Below are positions 35,294 through 44,420 of a DNA stretch of 49,752 nt, in pieces. The position numbers and the translations under genes were made by a program. Source of the DNA: Gemmatimonadota bacterium (lineage in GTDB: Bacteria > Gemmatimonadota > Gemmatimonadetes > Gemmatimonadales > Gemmatimonadaceae); contig JAJTGR010000016.1 of assembly GCA_021299375.1 (NCBI GenBank), positions 1-49,752 on the forward strand. Reading direction: 5' to 3'. Position 1 is the stretch's first letter. Every line of letters begins with the position of its first letter. The notes under the pieces were generated by a model. That model did not search any database. It was not told where the DNA came from and saw nothing but the letters and a program-made list of their open reading frames with translations.

Positions 35294-36558
35294 ATCGGCA
35301 ATCTACCCCGGTGCAGCAAGCGTGAGCCGACGGCGCCCGCCGCGAGCAGCACCGCGAGCGCCATCCATTGGGGCCGCGACACCGGGGCCACGCCGGTGAT
35401 CGGTGGCAGGAAACGCAGCACGATCGCCACGGCGCCGGCTGCGGCCAGCGTGATCCACCGCGACCCCCCACCGCTTCGCGCCCCCCACCAGCCGATAGGC
35501 AGCACCAGTCCGGCCAGCCAGCAGCACAGCACGATCGGGGCCAGCGCCGACGATGGCTCCACCACCGTCTGGATCATCGCCCATCCGAGCGTTGGCGCGA
35601 GCGCCAGTACGGCACGGCCCTCGTAGCCGGGCCCTCGCGCCGACAGCACCAGCGAGTCGCGCCCGACGTGGGCCACCAGATGGAGCGGTCGTGCGTCGTC
35701 CGGAGTGCGCCCGCGGAACGCGTCGGCCAGGCGCGCTGGTGGGAGCGCCAGCCCCCACGCCCAGGCGCGGCGCGTCACGGCGAGTTCGGCCGCGTCCCCA
35801 TGACTGCGCAATTGCAGCACGGGCGCGCTGTCGCTGGGGGCATGCACGAAGACGATCGGCACCGTGGACGGCTCGGTCGCGCGGCCGTGGACGAACGCCT
35901 CGGCATCCAGCATTGGGACATCGCGCCCAATCTGCACGATCGCCGGCTCGGACGATCCGCGCCGCACACGGTATGTCCCGCCGACGATGGCCGAGTCGAG
36001 GATGCCGCCGGACCACGGTTGCCCGGGGATGTGCGGATAGGGGCTCGCGCTGAGGTCGGCAGCGCTCGAGGCGGCCGCGCCGACCCGCGCATCGCGCGGC
36101 CCCACGGCCAGCGTGGTGAACCCGAACACCGCACTGGCGCCGGCCGCCCACGCCACCGTGAGCCGCCGGGCCACGACGACGCTGGGCGCGACAACCCAGT
36201 CCCACCGCGCCACGAGCCCCGCCCCGAGCAGCCCGCCCAGCGAATTGGTGATCACATCGGCCAGCGCCGCCGAGCGCGCCGGCGGAAACCCCAGCGACTG
36301 CAACGTCTCCACGCCTACCGACAGCCCGAGCGCGGCAGCGCCCACGATCCACCACCGCCATCCGCGTAGCGCCAAGGCGATGCCGAGCGGTGCAAAGAGC
36401 GCCACGTTGCTGAGGGCGTCCGTCATCCAGAGGCCGCCGCACATCAGGCACCAGCGCGGCGGGATCTGCTGCGAGGCAATCTCGTTGCCGGGCAGTAGCG
36501 TCGCCCACACGATGAGCCCACCGCCCACCACCCACACCCACCGCCCGAGGCGGCTCAC
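35290..36558 (-). CDS. VanZ-like membrane protein with extra luminal domain
   Basis: A 422-aa protein. Residues 1-120 form a VanZ-like domain: a first helix with LLPGNEI, then DALSNVALFAPLGIALAL, VETLQSLGFPPARSAALADVITNSLGGLLG. Two further helices follow. A soluble part of about 150 residues (about 165-315) includes beta-rich stretches such as AIVGGTYRVRRGSSEPAIVQ resembling a carbohydrate-binding or lectin-like fold, and three C-terminal helices close it. VanZ relatives alter teicoplanin sensitivity or the envelope; the added domain is not assigned. It is coupled to the YggT gene. Confidence 0.75.
   Translation of the reverse strand: MSRLGRWVWVVGGGLIVWATLLPGNEIASQQIPPRWCLMCGGLWMTDALSNVALFAPLGIALALRGWRWWIVGAAALGLSVGVETLQSLGFPPARSAALADVITNSLGGLLGAGLVARWDWVVAPSVVVARRLTVAWAAGASAVFGFTTLAVGPRDARVGAAASSAADLSASPYPHIPGQPWSGGILDSAIVGGTYRVRRGSSEPAIVQIGRDVPMLDAEAFVHGRATEPSTVPIVFVHAPSDSAPVLQLRSHGDAAELAVTRRAWAWGLALPPARLADAFRGRTPDDARPLHLVAHVGRDSLVLSARGPGYEGRAVLALAPTLGWAMIQTVVEPSSALAPIVLCCWLAGLVLPIGWWGARSGGGSRWITLAAAGAVAIVLRFLPPITGVAPVSRPQWMALAVLLAAGAVGSRLLHRGRLPI
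35300..35305 (-). promoter_or_regulatory. Candidate internal leaderless -10 element TAGATT
   Basis: TAGATT lies at -12 to -7 of the YggT ATG, inside the last codons of the VanZ-like gene. The surrounding 13-mer GGGTAGATTGCCG is identical to that before polX. Confidence 0.45.
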
Positions 36559-36588
36559 ACGCAGCCGGCGACCCGCAGCGTGAACCTG

Positions 36589-37758
36589 CTACTTCAGGAC
36601 CGCTTTCGCGATCGTCTGCAGCTGCATGTTGCTCGTGCCCTCGTAGATCGTGCCGATCTTCGCGTCACGGTAGAACTTCTCCACCGGATACTCGCGCGTG
36701 TAGCCGTAGCCGCCGAAGAGCTCCACACACAGGCTCGTCACGCGCTCGCACATCTGCGACGCATAGAGCTTGGCCATCGCGCCTTCGCGCGCAATATCGC
36801 GCCCGGCGTCCTTGAGGCGCGCGGCGTTGTACACCATGAGCCGCGCCGCCTCCAACTCCGTCGCCGCCTGCGCCACCTGAAACTGGATGCCCTGGAAATC
36901 CGCCAGCGCTTTGCCGAACTGCCGCCGCTCCTTGAGGTAGCCGGTGGCCGCCCGCAGTGCGCCTTCGGCAATGCCGAGCATCTGCGCGCCAATGCCGATA
37001 CGCCCCTCGTTCAGCGTCTCGATGGCGATCTTGTACCCCTGGCCCACCACGCCGAGCACGTTGGCGTCGGACACGAAGACGTTCTCGAAGTGCAGCGCCG
37101 TGGTACTCGAGGCGCGGATGCCCAGCTTGTCCTCCTTGCGCCCCACGGTGAAGCCCGCCAGGCCCCGCTCCACGATGAAGGCGGTGATGCCCTTGTAGCC
37201 GGAGGCGGGGGCGGTGTTGGCGAACACCACGAACACGCTGGCCTCGCCGCCATTGGTGATCCACGCCTTCGACCCATTCAGCACCCAGCCGCCCTCGGCG
37301 CGGTCGGCGCGCGTGGTGAGCCCAAAGGCGTCGCTCCCCGAGCCGGGCTCCGACAGGGCGTAGGCGCCGATCGTGTCCGACGTCATGCGCGGCAGGAGGC
37401 GCGCCCGCTGCTCCTCGGAGCCGTAGCGGTGCAGCGGATAGTTCACCAGCGTGTTCTGCACGTCCACCTGGATGGCCGCGCTGGCGTCCACCTTGCTCAG
37501 CTCTTCCACGGCCAGCGTCACCATCATCAACGAGCCGCCCGCCCCGCCATATTGCTCGGGCAGCTCGATGCCCATGAGCCCCAGCTCGAAGAACTTGGCG
37601 GTCAGCGCGGGGTCTACCTTGCCGGCGTCCTCCATCTCGCGCACCCGCGGTCGCACCTCGGAATCGGCCAGGTCGGCCACGGCGGCGCGAAACAGCTCCT
37701 CCTCTTCGGAGAGGATCGTGAGTGGCGGACGGGTGACGTCGGCGATCGGAGCGGTCAT
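36589..37758 (-). CDS. Acyl-CoA dehydrogenase
   Basis: A 389-aa FAD flavoenzyme of short/branched-chain acyl-CoA dehydrogenase type. Order: N-terminal helices, GIELPEQYGGAGG, the flavin/substrate signature GAYALSEPGSGSDAF, WITNGG, the middle beta domain with LGIRASSTTALHFENVFV, then RRQFGKALADFQGIQFQVA and the C-terminal ELFGGYGYTREYPVEKFYRD. The catalytic Glu is in IYEGTSNMQ. It catalyses alpha,beta-desaturation in fatty acid or amino acid degradation. The ATG at 37758 is used since upstream frame has no homology. It starts 54 bp from the divergent EEP gene. Confidence 0.95.
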   Translation of the reverse strand: MTAPIADVTRPPLTILSEEEELFRAAVADLADSEVRPRVREMEDAGKVDPALTAKFFELGLMGIELPEQYGGAGGSLMMVTLAVEELSKVDASAAIQVDVQNTLVNYPLHRYGSEEQRARLLPRMTSDTIGAYALSEPGSGSDAFGLTTRADRAEGGWVLNGSKAWITNGGEASVFVVFANTAPASGYKGITAFIVERGLAGFTVGRKEDKLGIRASSTTALHFENVFVSDANVLGVVGQGYKIAIETLNEGRIGIGAQMLGIAEGALRAATGYLKERRQFGKALADFQGIQFQVAQAATELEAARLMVYNAARLKDAGRDIAREGAMAKLYASQMCERVTSLCVELFGGYGYTREYPVEKFYRDAKIGTIYEGTSNMQLQTIAKAVLK

Positions 37759-37812
37759 GGTGAGGCCGGCAAAGTTGGAGAGTTCGATGGGATTTAAGGA
37801 GCGGAGCCGCGA

Positions 37813-38793
37813 TTGCAAAGCGTGGTGACGGGGCTGGTGGTGGGATATGCGCTGGTGATGGCGGGGGTGGCGGCGGCGATCGTCGCCATCGGCGATGCCA
37901 GCGCCGCGGGCATGCTGCTGCTGTTCGGGCCGCGCTGGCTGCTCCCGTGGCCGTGGCTCGTGCTGGTGCCGCTGGCGTGGCGCGCGCGGTGGTGGGTGCG
38001 AGGCGCGGCGGTACTGGGGGCGGCGGTCACGCTGTTCGGGGTGGCGTTGTGGAACGTGCCGTTCGCGCGTCTCCGGGGCCCTGCCTCGGACGACGCGGCC
38101 GGGCCCACCCTTCGCGTGGTGACCTGGAACACCGACGGGCGCCCCCTCACGGCAGAGCAGCTGGCCGCCTACCTCCCGCGGTGGAACGCGCAGCTGGTGC
38201 TGCTGCAGGACTGCCGAGGCGACGCGCTGACGGTACTGGCCCGCCGCCGCCGCGACTTCTCCGCCTATCGCGACGGGGAATTCTGTGTGATCTCGCGCCT
38301 GCCGGCGCACCGTCTGGCCGTTGCCGCCGAGGGCAAACGCCGCGCAGGCCGAGCCATCGGCTTCGATGTCGCCTGGGCTGGGCGTCTGCTACGCATGGTC
38401 ACGGTGCACCTGCCAAGCCCCCGTGACGAACTGGGAGCGGCGCGCCAGGGCAACCCGAGCAGGCTGGCAGGCAGCGTGGCCGAGCGGTCGGCCGCGTCGC
38501 AGCGGCTGTCGGAGTGGGCGCTGGCCGGTGCCCGGCAGGCCGATGCGCTTGTCGTCGCCGGCGACTTCAACCTCCCCTACGGCAGCCGCGCCCTGCGCCG
38601 CGACTGGGGCACGCTGCGGAATGCCTTTGCCGACGCCGGCTGGGGACTGGGACACACCATGTTCGCCGGCCGCCACCGGGTACGCATCGATCATGTGCTG
38701 GCGTCGCCGACGCTGGTGGCGCGGTCGGCCCGTGTACTGTCGGGGTACCCCGCCGAGCATCAGCCGGTGGTGGTGGAGTATGGGTGGCGGTGA
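37813..38793 (+). CDS. Membrane-anchored endonuclease/exonuclease/phosphatase family protein
   Basis: A 326-aa protein with two or three N-terminal helices (TGLVVGYALVMAGVAAAIVA, LLPWPWLVLVPLAW, AAVLGAAVTLFGVALW) and an EEP domain from about residue 100. Motifs are TWNTDGR, VLLQDC, VTVHLPSP, VVAGDFNLPYG, RIDHVLAS and HQPVVVEY, covering the metal and catalytic Asn/Asp/His residues. TTG is chosen as start because GGAG lies six bases before it. The active site should face outward. The substrate may be a phosphodiester or lipid head group; unknown. The tail overlaps the end of an antisense pseudogene. Confidence 0.85.
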   Translation: MQSVVTGLVVGYALVMAGVAAAIVAIGDASAAGMLLLFGPRWLLPWPWLVLVPLAWRARWWVRGAAVLGAAVTLFGVALWNVPFARLRGPASDDAAGPTLRVVTWNTDGRPLTAEQLAAYLPRWNAQLVLLQDCRGDALTVLARRRRDFSAYRDGEFCVISRLPAHRLAVAAEGKRRAGRAIGFDVAWAGRLLRMVTVHLPSPRDELGAARQGNPSRLAGSVAERSAASQRLSEWALAGARQADALVVAGDFNLPYGSRALRRDWGTLRNAFADAGWGLGHTMFAGRHRVRIDHVLASPTLVARSARVLSGYPAEHQPVVVEYGWR

Positions 38794-39640
38794 GCAGTCA
38801 CGCCGTGCGCCCAGTCCAAACCGAGCAGCCACTGCGTGGCCGAAAACCACCGGAGGGTTCCAGGAAGGAGCCTCGCCGGTGGGGACTCCTCGTGCGTGAT
38901 CAGTGCGGCCGTGGCGCCAGGGTACGCGACGGAAGCCACCGCCAGCGCCATCACTTCACGTTCCCACGTGGCGTCGTCCGTGGTATCGAGACGGACCTCC
39001 ACTAGCAGCGGCGATTCGTCAAGGCGCGACGCATGAACGTCGACGTCGCGGTCGTCTTCGACCCGCAGCCATGAGACGTCATGCGCGCGTCGCTCCAGTT
39101 CGAGCAGACCGGCGGTCTCGAGTGCGCGCCGTTCGGTGTCCTCGGCCGGGCCGCTCGTAGGGAGGGATGAGCCCCGTATCGATCGGGTAGACCTTTCGGG
39201 GGGTGACCATGCGTTGCCGTTTCGAAGCGCGCTGCATCGCGACTGCGCGGATCAGGAACGCGTCCGGCACGTGCCCCAGGTACGCGTGACGCATGTCCTT
39301 GCTGATGGCGACGCGTTGCGACTCGCGCGACTTCCGGAGACGATGATTTCGACATCCCTCGACTCCACCAGCCGGTGAACCAGCGGTTCCCAGCCGGCGA
39401 CGATCTGGACCTCGTCGAGGTACAGCGAGAGGAGGCCTTGGGGGCGAATCGCGGGGAATTGGCGCGCGTGTTCGTCGATCACCCACCCGAGGGCTAGCGC
39501 CGTCATGCCGACCAGGCGCTCGTCTTCGAGCCCACGCATGACCTGCGCTTCGCGTGGCCGCCCGGCGGCGAGGCGATCCGCCCGCTGCTGGTGACGGAAC
39601 GATGTCTTCCTGCCCCACCGTCCGTGGCCGGCGAATGAAG
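38760..39640 (-). pseudogene. Decayed AAA-type ATPase with DUF4143 domain
   Basis: Recognisable pieces lie in several frames, read right to left. These are a damaged P-loop (GRWGRKTS), GLEDERLVGMTALALGWVID, LYLDEVQIVAGWEPLVHRL (Walker B) and VEIIVSGS; then after a jump YLGHVPDAFLIRAV and VTPRKVYPIDTGLI; then AGLLELERRAHDVSWLRVED in another frame; and finally LVEVRLDTTDDATWEREVMA to TQWLLG. About 130 residues between VSGS and YLGHV are missing. Intact members have about 400-450 residues and are common as DNA-exchange-linked ATPases of unknown role. At least three frame changes plus the deletion make function impossible. Confidence 0.85.
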
Positions 39641-39686
39641 CAGAGAACGCCCGGTTCGGCACGCCGGTTGCCCCATCCTTTGACGA

Positions 39687-41738
39687 GTGAGGGATCAGGC
39701 CACTTCCGTGAGGCCACACCGAGTGTTCGCAACGCAAGGCTCCACAACCACTTGCACCGTCGCCCCCAGGCGGCGTCGCCACCCGCTCGGCGCCGCGCGG
39801 GTGGCATGCCTCGTGGGGGTGTTGCACGCCTGCAGCGGTGGTGACGCCACGGCGCCAGCCCCGGCTCCGACGACCTCGGCGCCCGCCACCCCGATCGCGC
39901 CCCGGGTGACCCGACTCGGCCCCGACACCCTCACTGCCGGCGGCACGCTGATCATCGAGGGCCTTCACTTTCCCGCCGCCCTCGCGGACATCCAGCTCAC
40001 CGTGGGCGGCGTGCCGCTCGCCGTTCGCGCCGCCAGCGCCACCCGCATCGAAGCCACCATGCCGGACACCGCCTTCGCCTGCCGCGCCGTGACCGCCATG
40101 CCGGTGCGCCTCCGTCTGGCCAGCATCGTGATCGACACCGTCGCCCCCGTCGCGACCGCCACCCGCCTCGCCCTCTCCCCCGGCGAGACCGCCCAGCTCC
40201 TCGAAACCCACGAGTCCCGCTGCCTCGAACTCGTCGCCCCCACGAACGGCACCACCGCCCGCTACGTCGTGGCCGTCGTCAACACCAGTACCGACCCCAA
40301 CGGCGCCGCGACCGTTGACCTCCGCGGCACCGGCACCGGAAGCCTCGCCGGCGTAGAAAGCACCGAGCAACTCCACGGCCTCACCGCGCACTGGCGGTCC
40401 TCCCCCCTCCCCCCGGCACCGCTCCCCGCTGATGCCTCGGGGTTCCACACAAGAAGCCTCACCACCTCCGTCTCCGCCACAGCCGCCTGGTCCTCCGCCA
40501 CCCGCACCACCCTGAAGTCCCTCCGCGCCCCCCTCCAGCTCGGCGACACCCTCAGCATCACCGCGCTGCTCGGCTCCTGCACCACCGGCAAGCCCCTCGA
40601 GGCCCGCGTTGTCTACGCCGGCACCCGGGCCCTCATCCTCGAGGACCTCGCCGCCCCCCGCGCCGGCCGCATGGATGGCACCTACAAGCAGCTTGGTACC
40701 GAATACGAACAGGTCGTTCACCCCCTGCTCACCGGGCAGATCGGTAACCCCCTCGCCATGAACGCCACCATGGGCGGCGACGGGCGCATCACCATGCTCT
40801 TCACCCCGTTCGTCAACGACTCCGCCCCCGGCACCGCCGCCTATGTGAGCGCCTGCAACTTCTATCCGCGCGCCACCTTTGCCGGCAGCAACGAGAATGA
40901 AGTCATCTACGCCCGCATCGCCACCGCGCACGAGACGCCGGACGATTGGCGCCGGGCCATGCGCTCCACGATCGTGCACGAGGCCAAGCACCTTGCCAGC
41001 TTCGCCGAGCGACTGGCTCGCGGGCATGGCTTTGACGACGCGTGGATGGAGGAGGCTACTGCGCGCATCGCCGAGGAGCTGTACGCGCGCACCTTCCCGG
41101 GCGGAGGGAGTTTCCGGGGGCGCACCGGGTTCGCCGGCAGCGTAGGCTGCGAGCTGCGCCTGTGCGATGATCGCCCGCTCATCATGTGGAAGCACTTTTC
41201 GCAGCTGCACCAGTATCTGGCCGGCGGCGAAACGCTTACGCCGCTTGGCCCGGCCCATCGCGCCGACGCCACTCACTACGCGAGCGGCTGGTCCCTGGTG
41301 CGCTGGGCCCTCGATGCCTTTGCCACCGAGGAATCGCAGGCCCTCCGGGCACTCGTGCGGGGCGGCGGTGGCCGCGGCGTGGAGGCGTTGGCGTCGAGTA
41401 TCGGCCGGCCTCGCGATGAGGTGGTCACCGGGTGGGCGATCGCCAACGCGGTCGGTGCCCTTGGGAGCGACCTGACCAATGCCGGCCAGGCGTCGTGGAA
41501 CGTGCCCGACGTGTGGAGTGGGTTGGCCAGGGAGTTTCCCGGGGCGTTTCGCGCCACGCCGCTCCAGGCGCGACAGCTGACCTTCGGGCGCTTCTCCACC
41601 CACGTGGCCGCGCTCGCCCCGCTGGGCGTGCACCACGTCGTACTCGCCGGCGAGCAGTCCGGTGCCCAGCTGCTCGTACTCGAGGGCGCGCGGATGGATC
41701 CATCGGGTCTACGGCTGCTGGTGAGTCGGCTGCCGTAG
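39687..41738 (+). CDS. IPT-domain lipoprotein with HExxH metalloprotease motif
   Basis: A protein of up to 683 aa; GTG starts at 39687, 39708 or 39723 are possible and none has a Shine-Dalgarno sequence. A signal with LHAC (lipobox) suggests a lipoprotein. An Ala/Pro/Thr linker precedes an IPT/TIG domain (LGPDTLTAGGTLIIEGLHF). The central part is unassigned. At nt 40977-40991 the frame reads HEAKH, in IVHEAKHLASFAERL, with a Glu about twenty residues later (WMEEATARIAEE), the zinc gluzincin layout seen in hyicolysin-like peptidases (M30). Cys residues near 41150 may form a disulfide. No neighbour suggests a substrate. The protease call is by motif only. Confidence 0.72.
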   Translation: MRDQATSVRPHRVFATQGSTTTCTVAPRRRRHPLGAARVACLVGVLHACSGGDATAPAPAPTTSAPATPIAPRVTRLGPDTLTAGGTLIIEGLHFPAALADIQLTVGGVPLAVRAASATRIEATMPDTAFACRAVTAMPVRLRLASIVIDTVAPVATATRLALSPGETAQLLETHESRCLELVAPTNGTTARYVVAVVNTSTDPNGAATVDLRGTGTGSLAGVESTEQLHGLTAHWRSSPLPPAPLPADASGFHTRSLTTSVSATAAWSSATRTTLKSLRAPLQLGDTLSITALLGSCTTGKPLEARVVYAGTRALILEDLAAPRAGRMDGTYKQLGTEYEQVVHPLLTGQIGNPLAMNATMGGDGRITMLFTPFVNDSAPGTAAYVSACNFYPRATFAGSNENEVIYARIATAHETPDDWRRAMRSTIVHEAKHLASFAERLARGHGFDDAWMEEATARIAEELYARTFPGGGSFRGRTGFAGSVGCELRLCDDRPLIMWKHFSQLHQYLAGGETLTPLGPAHRADATHYASGWSLVRWALDAFATEESQALRALVRGGGGRGVEALASSIGRPRDEVVTGWAIANAVGALGSDLTNAGQASWNVPDVWSGLAREFPGAFRATPLQARQLTFGRFSTHVAALAPLGVHHVVLAGEQSGAQLLVLEGARMDPSGLRLLVSRLP

Positions 41739-41821
41739 CACGCAACCCGGTGGAGCCCCAACAGCGTCTGACCGTTCACCGTGGGCTTGAAGGTGACCGG
41801 CGGCCGGAATCATCGTCCACC

Positions 41822-43522
41822 ATGGCATACCCCAATGCCCGTCCGGTACGGGTCGCGCGCGATCAGTCCGTCCTCCACCCGGCGGTTTCCGCCTTGGCGA
41901 TGTCGCTTCCCTCCCTGTGTCGCCTCGTGGTCGATGCCGCAGCGCGTCACGCACCCCGTCCGGCACTGGTGGGCCGGTTCGGCGTGCTGTCGTTCGAGGA
42001 ACTCGACACGGCAGCGCGTCGCTGGGCGGCTGCCCTGCGCGAGGCCGGTGTCGATCCGGGAGGGCGCGTGGGCATCATGGGCAACCGGTCGCGCGTCACG
42101 TACATCGGCGCGCTGGCGGCTGCGTACGCCGGGGCCGCCTTCGTCCCGCTCAATACTCGGCTCCATCCTGACCGGCTCCGGCGCATCGCGCAGCTCGCGG
42201 AGCTCGACGCCGTGATCGTGGAGCCCGAGGCATCCGACCTGCTGGCGTCGATGCTCGATGCCGTGCCGGCGGTGCGGGCCGTGCTGCTCCCCGAATCCCC
42301 ACGCGGGCTTCCGGCGTCCGGCGTCCCGGCGCTCACCGCCGCCGACATGCCCGCGACGGGTGCGCCGCCGTGCGTCGACCCCGATCCGTCGTGGGTGGCC
42401 TATCTGCTCTTCACCTCGGGCACTACAGGGACGCCGAAAGGCGTCGGCGTCACGCAGGGCAACGTGGCGGCGTATCTCGCCAATGCCCGCGCCCGATTCG
42501 AGTTCACGCCCGACGATCGGTTCTCGCAGATGTTCGAGCAATCGTTCGACGTCTCGATCTTCGATCTGTTCGTGGCCTGGGCGAGCGGCGCGTGTGTGCA
42601 CACGCTCGATGCGCGGCAGTTGGTGGCCCCGGCCAGCTACATCGAGCAGCAGCAGCTCTCGGTGTTCTCGTCGGTCCCCTCGGTGCTCACACTCATGCAG
42701 CAGCGCCGGGCGCTGCGCCCCGGGCGTTTTGCGTCGGTGCGCTACAGCATGTTCGCCGGTGAGGCGCTGCCCGTGTCGCTGGTGCGCCAGTGGGCGGCGG
42801 CGGCCCCGAAGAGTGTCATCGAGAATCAGTATGGCCCTACGGAAGCGACCGTGGTCGTGACCGGATTCCGCTGGTCGCCGAACGATCCCGCGGCCTATCC
42901 GCTCGATTGCGTGCCCATCGGCACCCCGTTCCCCGGTGTGCAGCTTCGCATCGTCGATCCCGACGGGCATCTGGTCGCGCCCGGCGAGGCCGGCGAACTC
43001 TGGATCGGTGGCGCGCAGACCGTGCCGGGCTATTGGCGTGACGACGAGCAGACGCGGCGGTGTTTTACCGAGGCCGAGGGCATCGATGGGCGGCGGCATC
43101 GCCATTACCGCTCGGGCGATCTGGTGCGCATGTTGCCCGGCGGCGACATTGCGTACCTCGGGCGCGTCGATCATCAACTCAAGATCCTTGGCCGGCGCGT
43201 CGAGCCCGGCGAGGTGGAGGCGCTGGCTCGGCAAGTGGCTGGCGTGTCCGACGCGGTGGCCGTGGGGTTCCCCCTGGAGGAAGGGCGTCCGGTGGCGCTC
43301 ACGCTCTTCGTGCAGAGCGCTGCGCCGGCCGAGACCGTGTCCGCTGCCGTCGCGGCGACCCTCAGCGAGTGGCTGGAACCCTTTCTCGTGCCCCGCTCGG
43401 TGGTGTGCTGCACCGCGTTCCCGCTCAACGCCAACGGCAAGGTCGATCGCGGCGCGCTGTTGCAGGGGCTGTCGCAGGGGCTGTATCCTTCGTCGTCTCC
43501 GACGCCGATCCGCACCGGATGA
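41822..43522 (+). CDS. AMP-dependent adenylation enzyme (NRPS-like, stand-alone)
   Basis: A 566-aa member of the ANL superfamily. Core motifs: LLFTSGTTGTPKGV (A3, phosphate loop), NQYGPTEATV (A5), YRSGDLVR (A7), GRVDHQLKILGRRVEPGEVE (A8) and NANGKVDR (A10 catalytic Lys). Spacing matches amino-acid-adenylating domains and DltA more than acyl-CoA synthetases. The start is uncertain: ATG 41822 gives 25 residues before the core, and ATG 41899 begins MSLPSLCRL. Its stop overlaps the start of an acyl carrier protein gene (ATGA), so it should load that carrier with an amino or carboxylic acid. The substrate pocket residues are not assignable by eye. Confidence 0.88.
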   Translation: MAYPNARPVRVARDQSVLHPAVSALAMSLPSLCRLVVDAAARHAPRPALVGRFGVLSFEELDTAARRWAAALREAGVDPGGRVGIMGNRSRVTYIGALAAAYAGAAFVPLNTRLHPDRLRRIAQLAELDAVIVEPEASDLLASMLDAVPAVRAVLLPESPRGLPASGVPALTAADMPATGAPPCVDPDPSWVAYLLFTSGTTGTPKGVGVTQGNVAAYLANARARFEFTPDDRFSQMFEQSFDVSIFDLFVAWASGACVHTLDARQLVAPASYIEQQQLSVFSSVPSVLTLMQQRRALRPGRFASVRYSMFAGEALPVSLVRQWAAAAPKSVIENQYGPTEATVVVTGFRWSPNDPAAYPLDCVPIGTPFPGVQLRIVDPDGHLVAPGEAGELWIGGAQTVPGYWRDDEQTRRCFTEAEGIDGRRHRHYRSGDLVRMLPGGDIAYLGRVDHQLKILGRRVEPGEVEALARQVAGVSDAVAVGFPLEEGRPVALTLFVQSAAPAETVSAAVAATLSEWLEPFLVPRSVVCCTAFPLNANGKVDRGALLQGLSQGLYPSSSPTPIRTG

Positions 43523-43782
43523 CCGTGCCATTCTGCAGGCCACTTGTCCCGATGCCCGCTCTTCTCGAATCCGTCATTGCCATCGCCCTTCGGTTGCCGC
43601 GCGACGAGGTCGATGACGCACTCGCCTACCAGGTGCATCCGCAATGGGATTCCGCGAACCATGTCGCGCTCATTGGTGCGCTGGAGGATGCGTATGGCCT
43701 GATCATCGCGGACGAGGACATCCCCGACCTGACGACCGTGGCCATCATTCGCGCCTATGTCGAGCGACATACGGCTGGCTGA
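43519..43782 (+). CDS. Acyl/peptidyl carrier protein
   Basis: An 87-aa protein, or 76 aa if started at ATG 43552, which is the usual carrier length. The phosphopantetheine attachment site is Ser45 in WDSANHVALIGALEDAYG, matching the DS motif of carrier proteins; the acidic helix IADEDIPDLTTVAIIRAY follows. It overlaps the adenylation gene by four bases and the acyltransferase gene by 26. It should carry the activated group between the two enzymes. Confidence 0.9.
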   Translation: MTVPFCRPLVPMPALLESVIAIALRLPRDEVDDALAYQVHPQWDSANHVALIGALEDAYGLIIADEDIPDLTTVAIIRAYVERHTAG

Positions 43783-44395
43783 GGTCGGGCGCGAGGCACC
43801 CGAGGAGGTCGCGTTCGGCCCCGGCACGTTCTCGCGCGCCCTGCGGGAGCCGAGCTATGCGCTGATGGTTGCGATGGCCATCGTGAAGGGTCGGGTGTTC
43901 TCCTGGTGGGTGCGGATCTTCCGCCCGCGGGTCGTGATCGGCCGCGGGCTGCGCATTTATGGCACGCTGTGCATTCGTGGCCCCGGCACCGTGGTGCTCG
44001 GTGATGACGTCCACATTCACGGCACGGTGACGCCGTGGACGAATCGTGCCACCGCCCGGATCGTGGTGGGCGACCGCACCAAGCTCGATGGCACGCGGTT
44101 CAGCTGCGTGCAGTCGGTGGAGATCGGCGCCGACTGCCTGATCGCGAACTGCCGTATCCTCGATACCTCCTTTCACCCCACCGCCCGCCGCGAATCGGGG
44201 AGCGATGCCCGCGTACTCGAGGCCCCCGTGTCCGTCGGGAACTCCGTGTGGATCTCCCCCGACGCGGGGCTGCTGCCGGGCACGCGGATCGGCGATGGCT
44301 CGGTGGTGGCCATGGCGGCCATCTGCAAGGGCGAGTATCCCGCCGACGTCATGATCTTGGGGAATCCGGCGCGTGTGGCGGGGCGGATTCCCTGA
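43757..44395 (+). CDS. Left-handed beta-helix (hexapeptide) acyltransferase
   Basis: A 212-aa transferase of the WbbJ/LacA type. Imperfect hexapeptide rungs are seen from about residue 60 (RVVIGRGLRIYGTLCIRG, VVLGDDVHIHG, IVVGDRTKLDG, VEIGADCLIANC, VSVGNSVWISPDAGLLPG, TRIGDGSVVAMAAICKG). The catalytic His is in DTSFHP (about 137), and the C-terminal ILGNPARVAGRI is typical. Its N-terminus overlaps the carrier protein gene. It may transfer the group from the carrier onto a sugar, or use acetyl-CoA. It ends 25 bp before the convergent serine hydrolase. Confidence 0.88.
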   Translation: MSSDIRLAEVGREAPEEVAFGPGTFSRALREPSYALMVAMAIVKGRVFSWWVRIFRPRVVIGRGLRIYGTLCIRGPGTVVLGDDVHIHGTVTPWTNRATARIVVGDRTKLDGTRFSCVQSVEIGADCLIANCRILDTSFHPTARRESGSDARVLEAPVSVGNSVWISPDAGLLPGTRIGDGSVVAMAAICKGEYPADVMILGNPARVAGRIP

Positions 44396-44420
44396 CGGGT
44401 GTCGCCAGCGCCTGAGCTGC

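Noticed and set aside
39252-41636. Minus-strand frame of 794 codons opposite the metalloprotease
   Set aside because: Mostly Gly/Glu/Val low complexity. Only its last 130 residues are meaningful, and they belong to the DUF4143 pseudogene.
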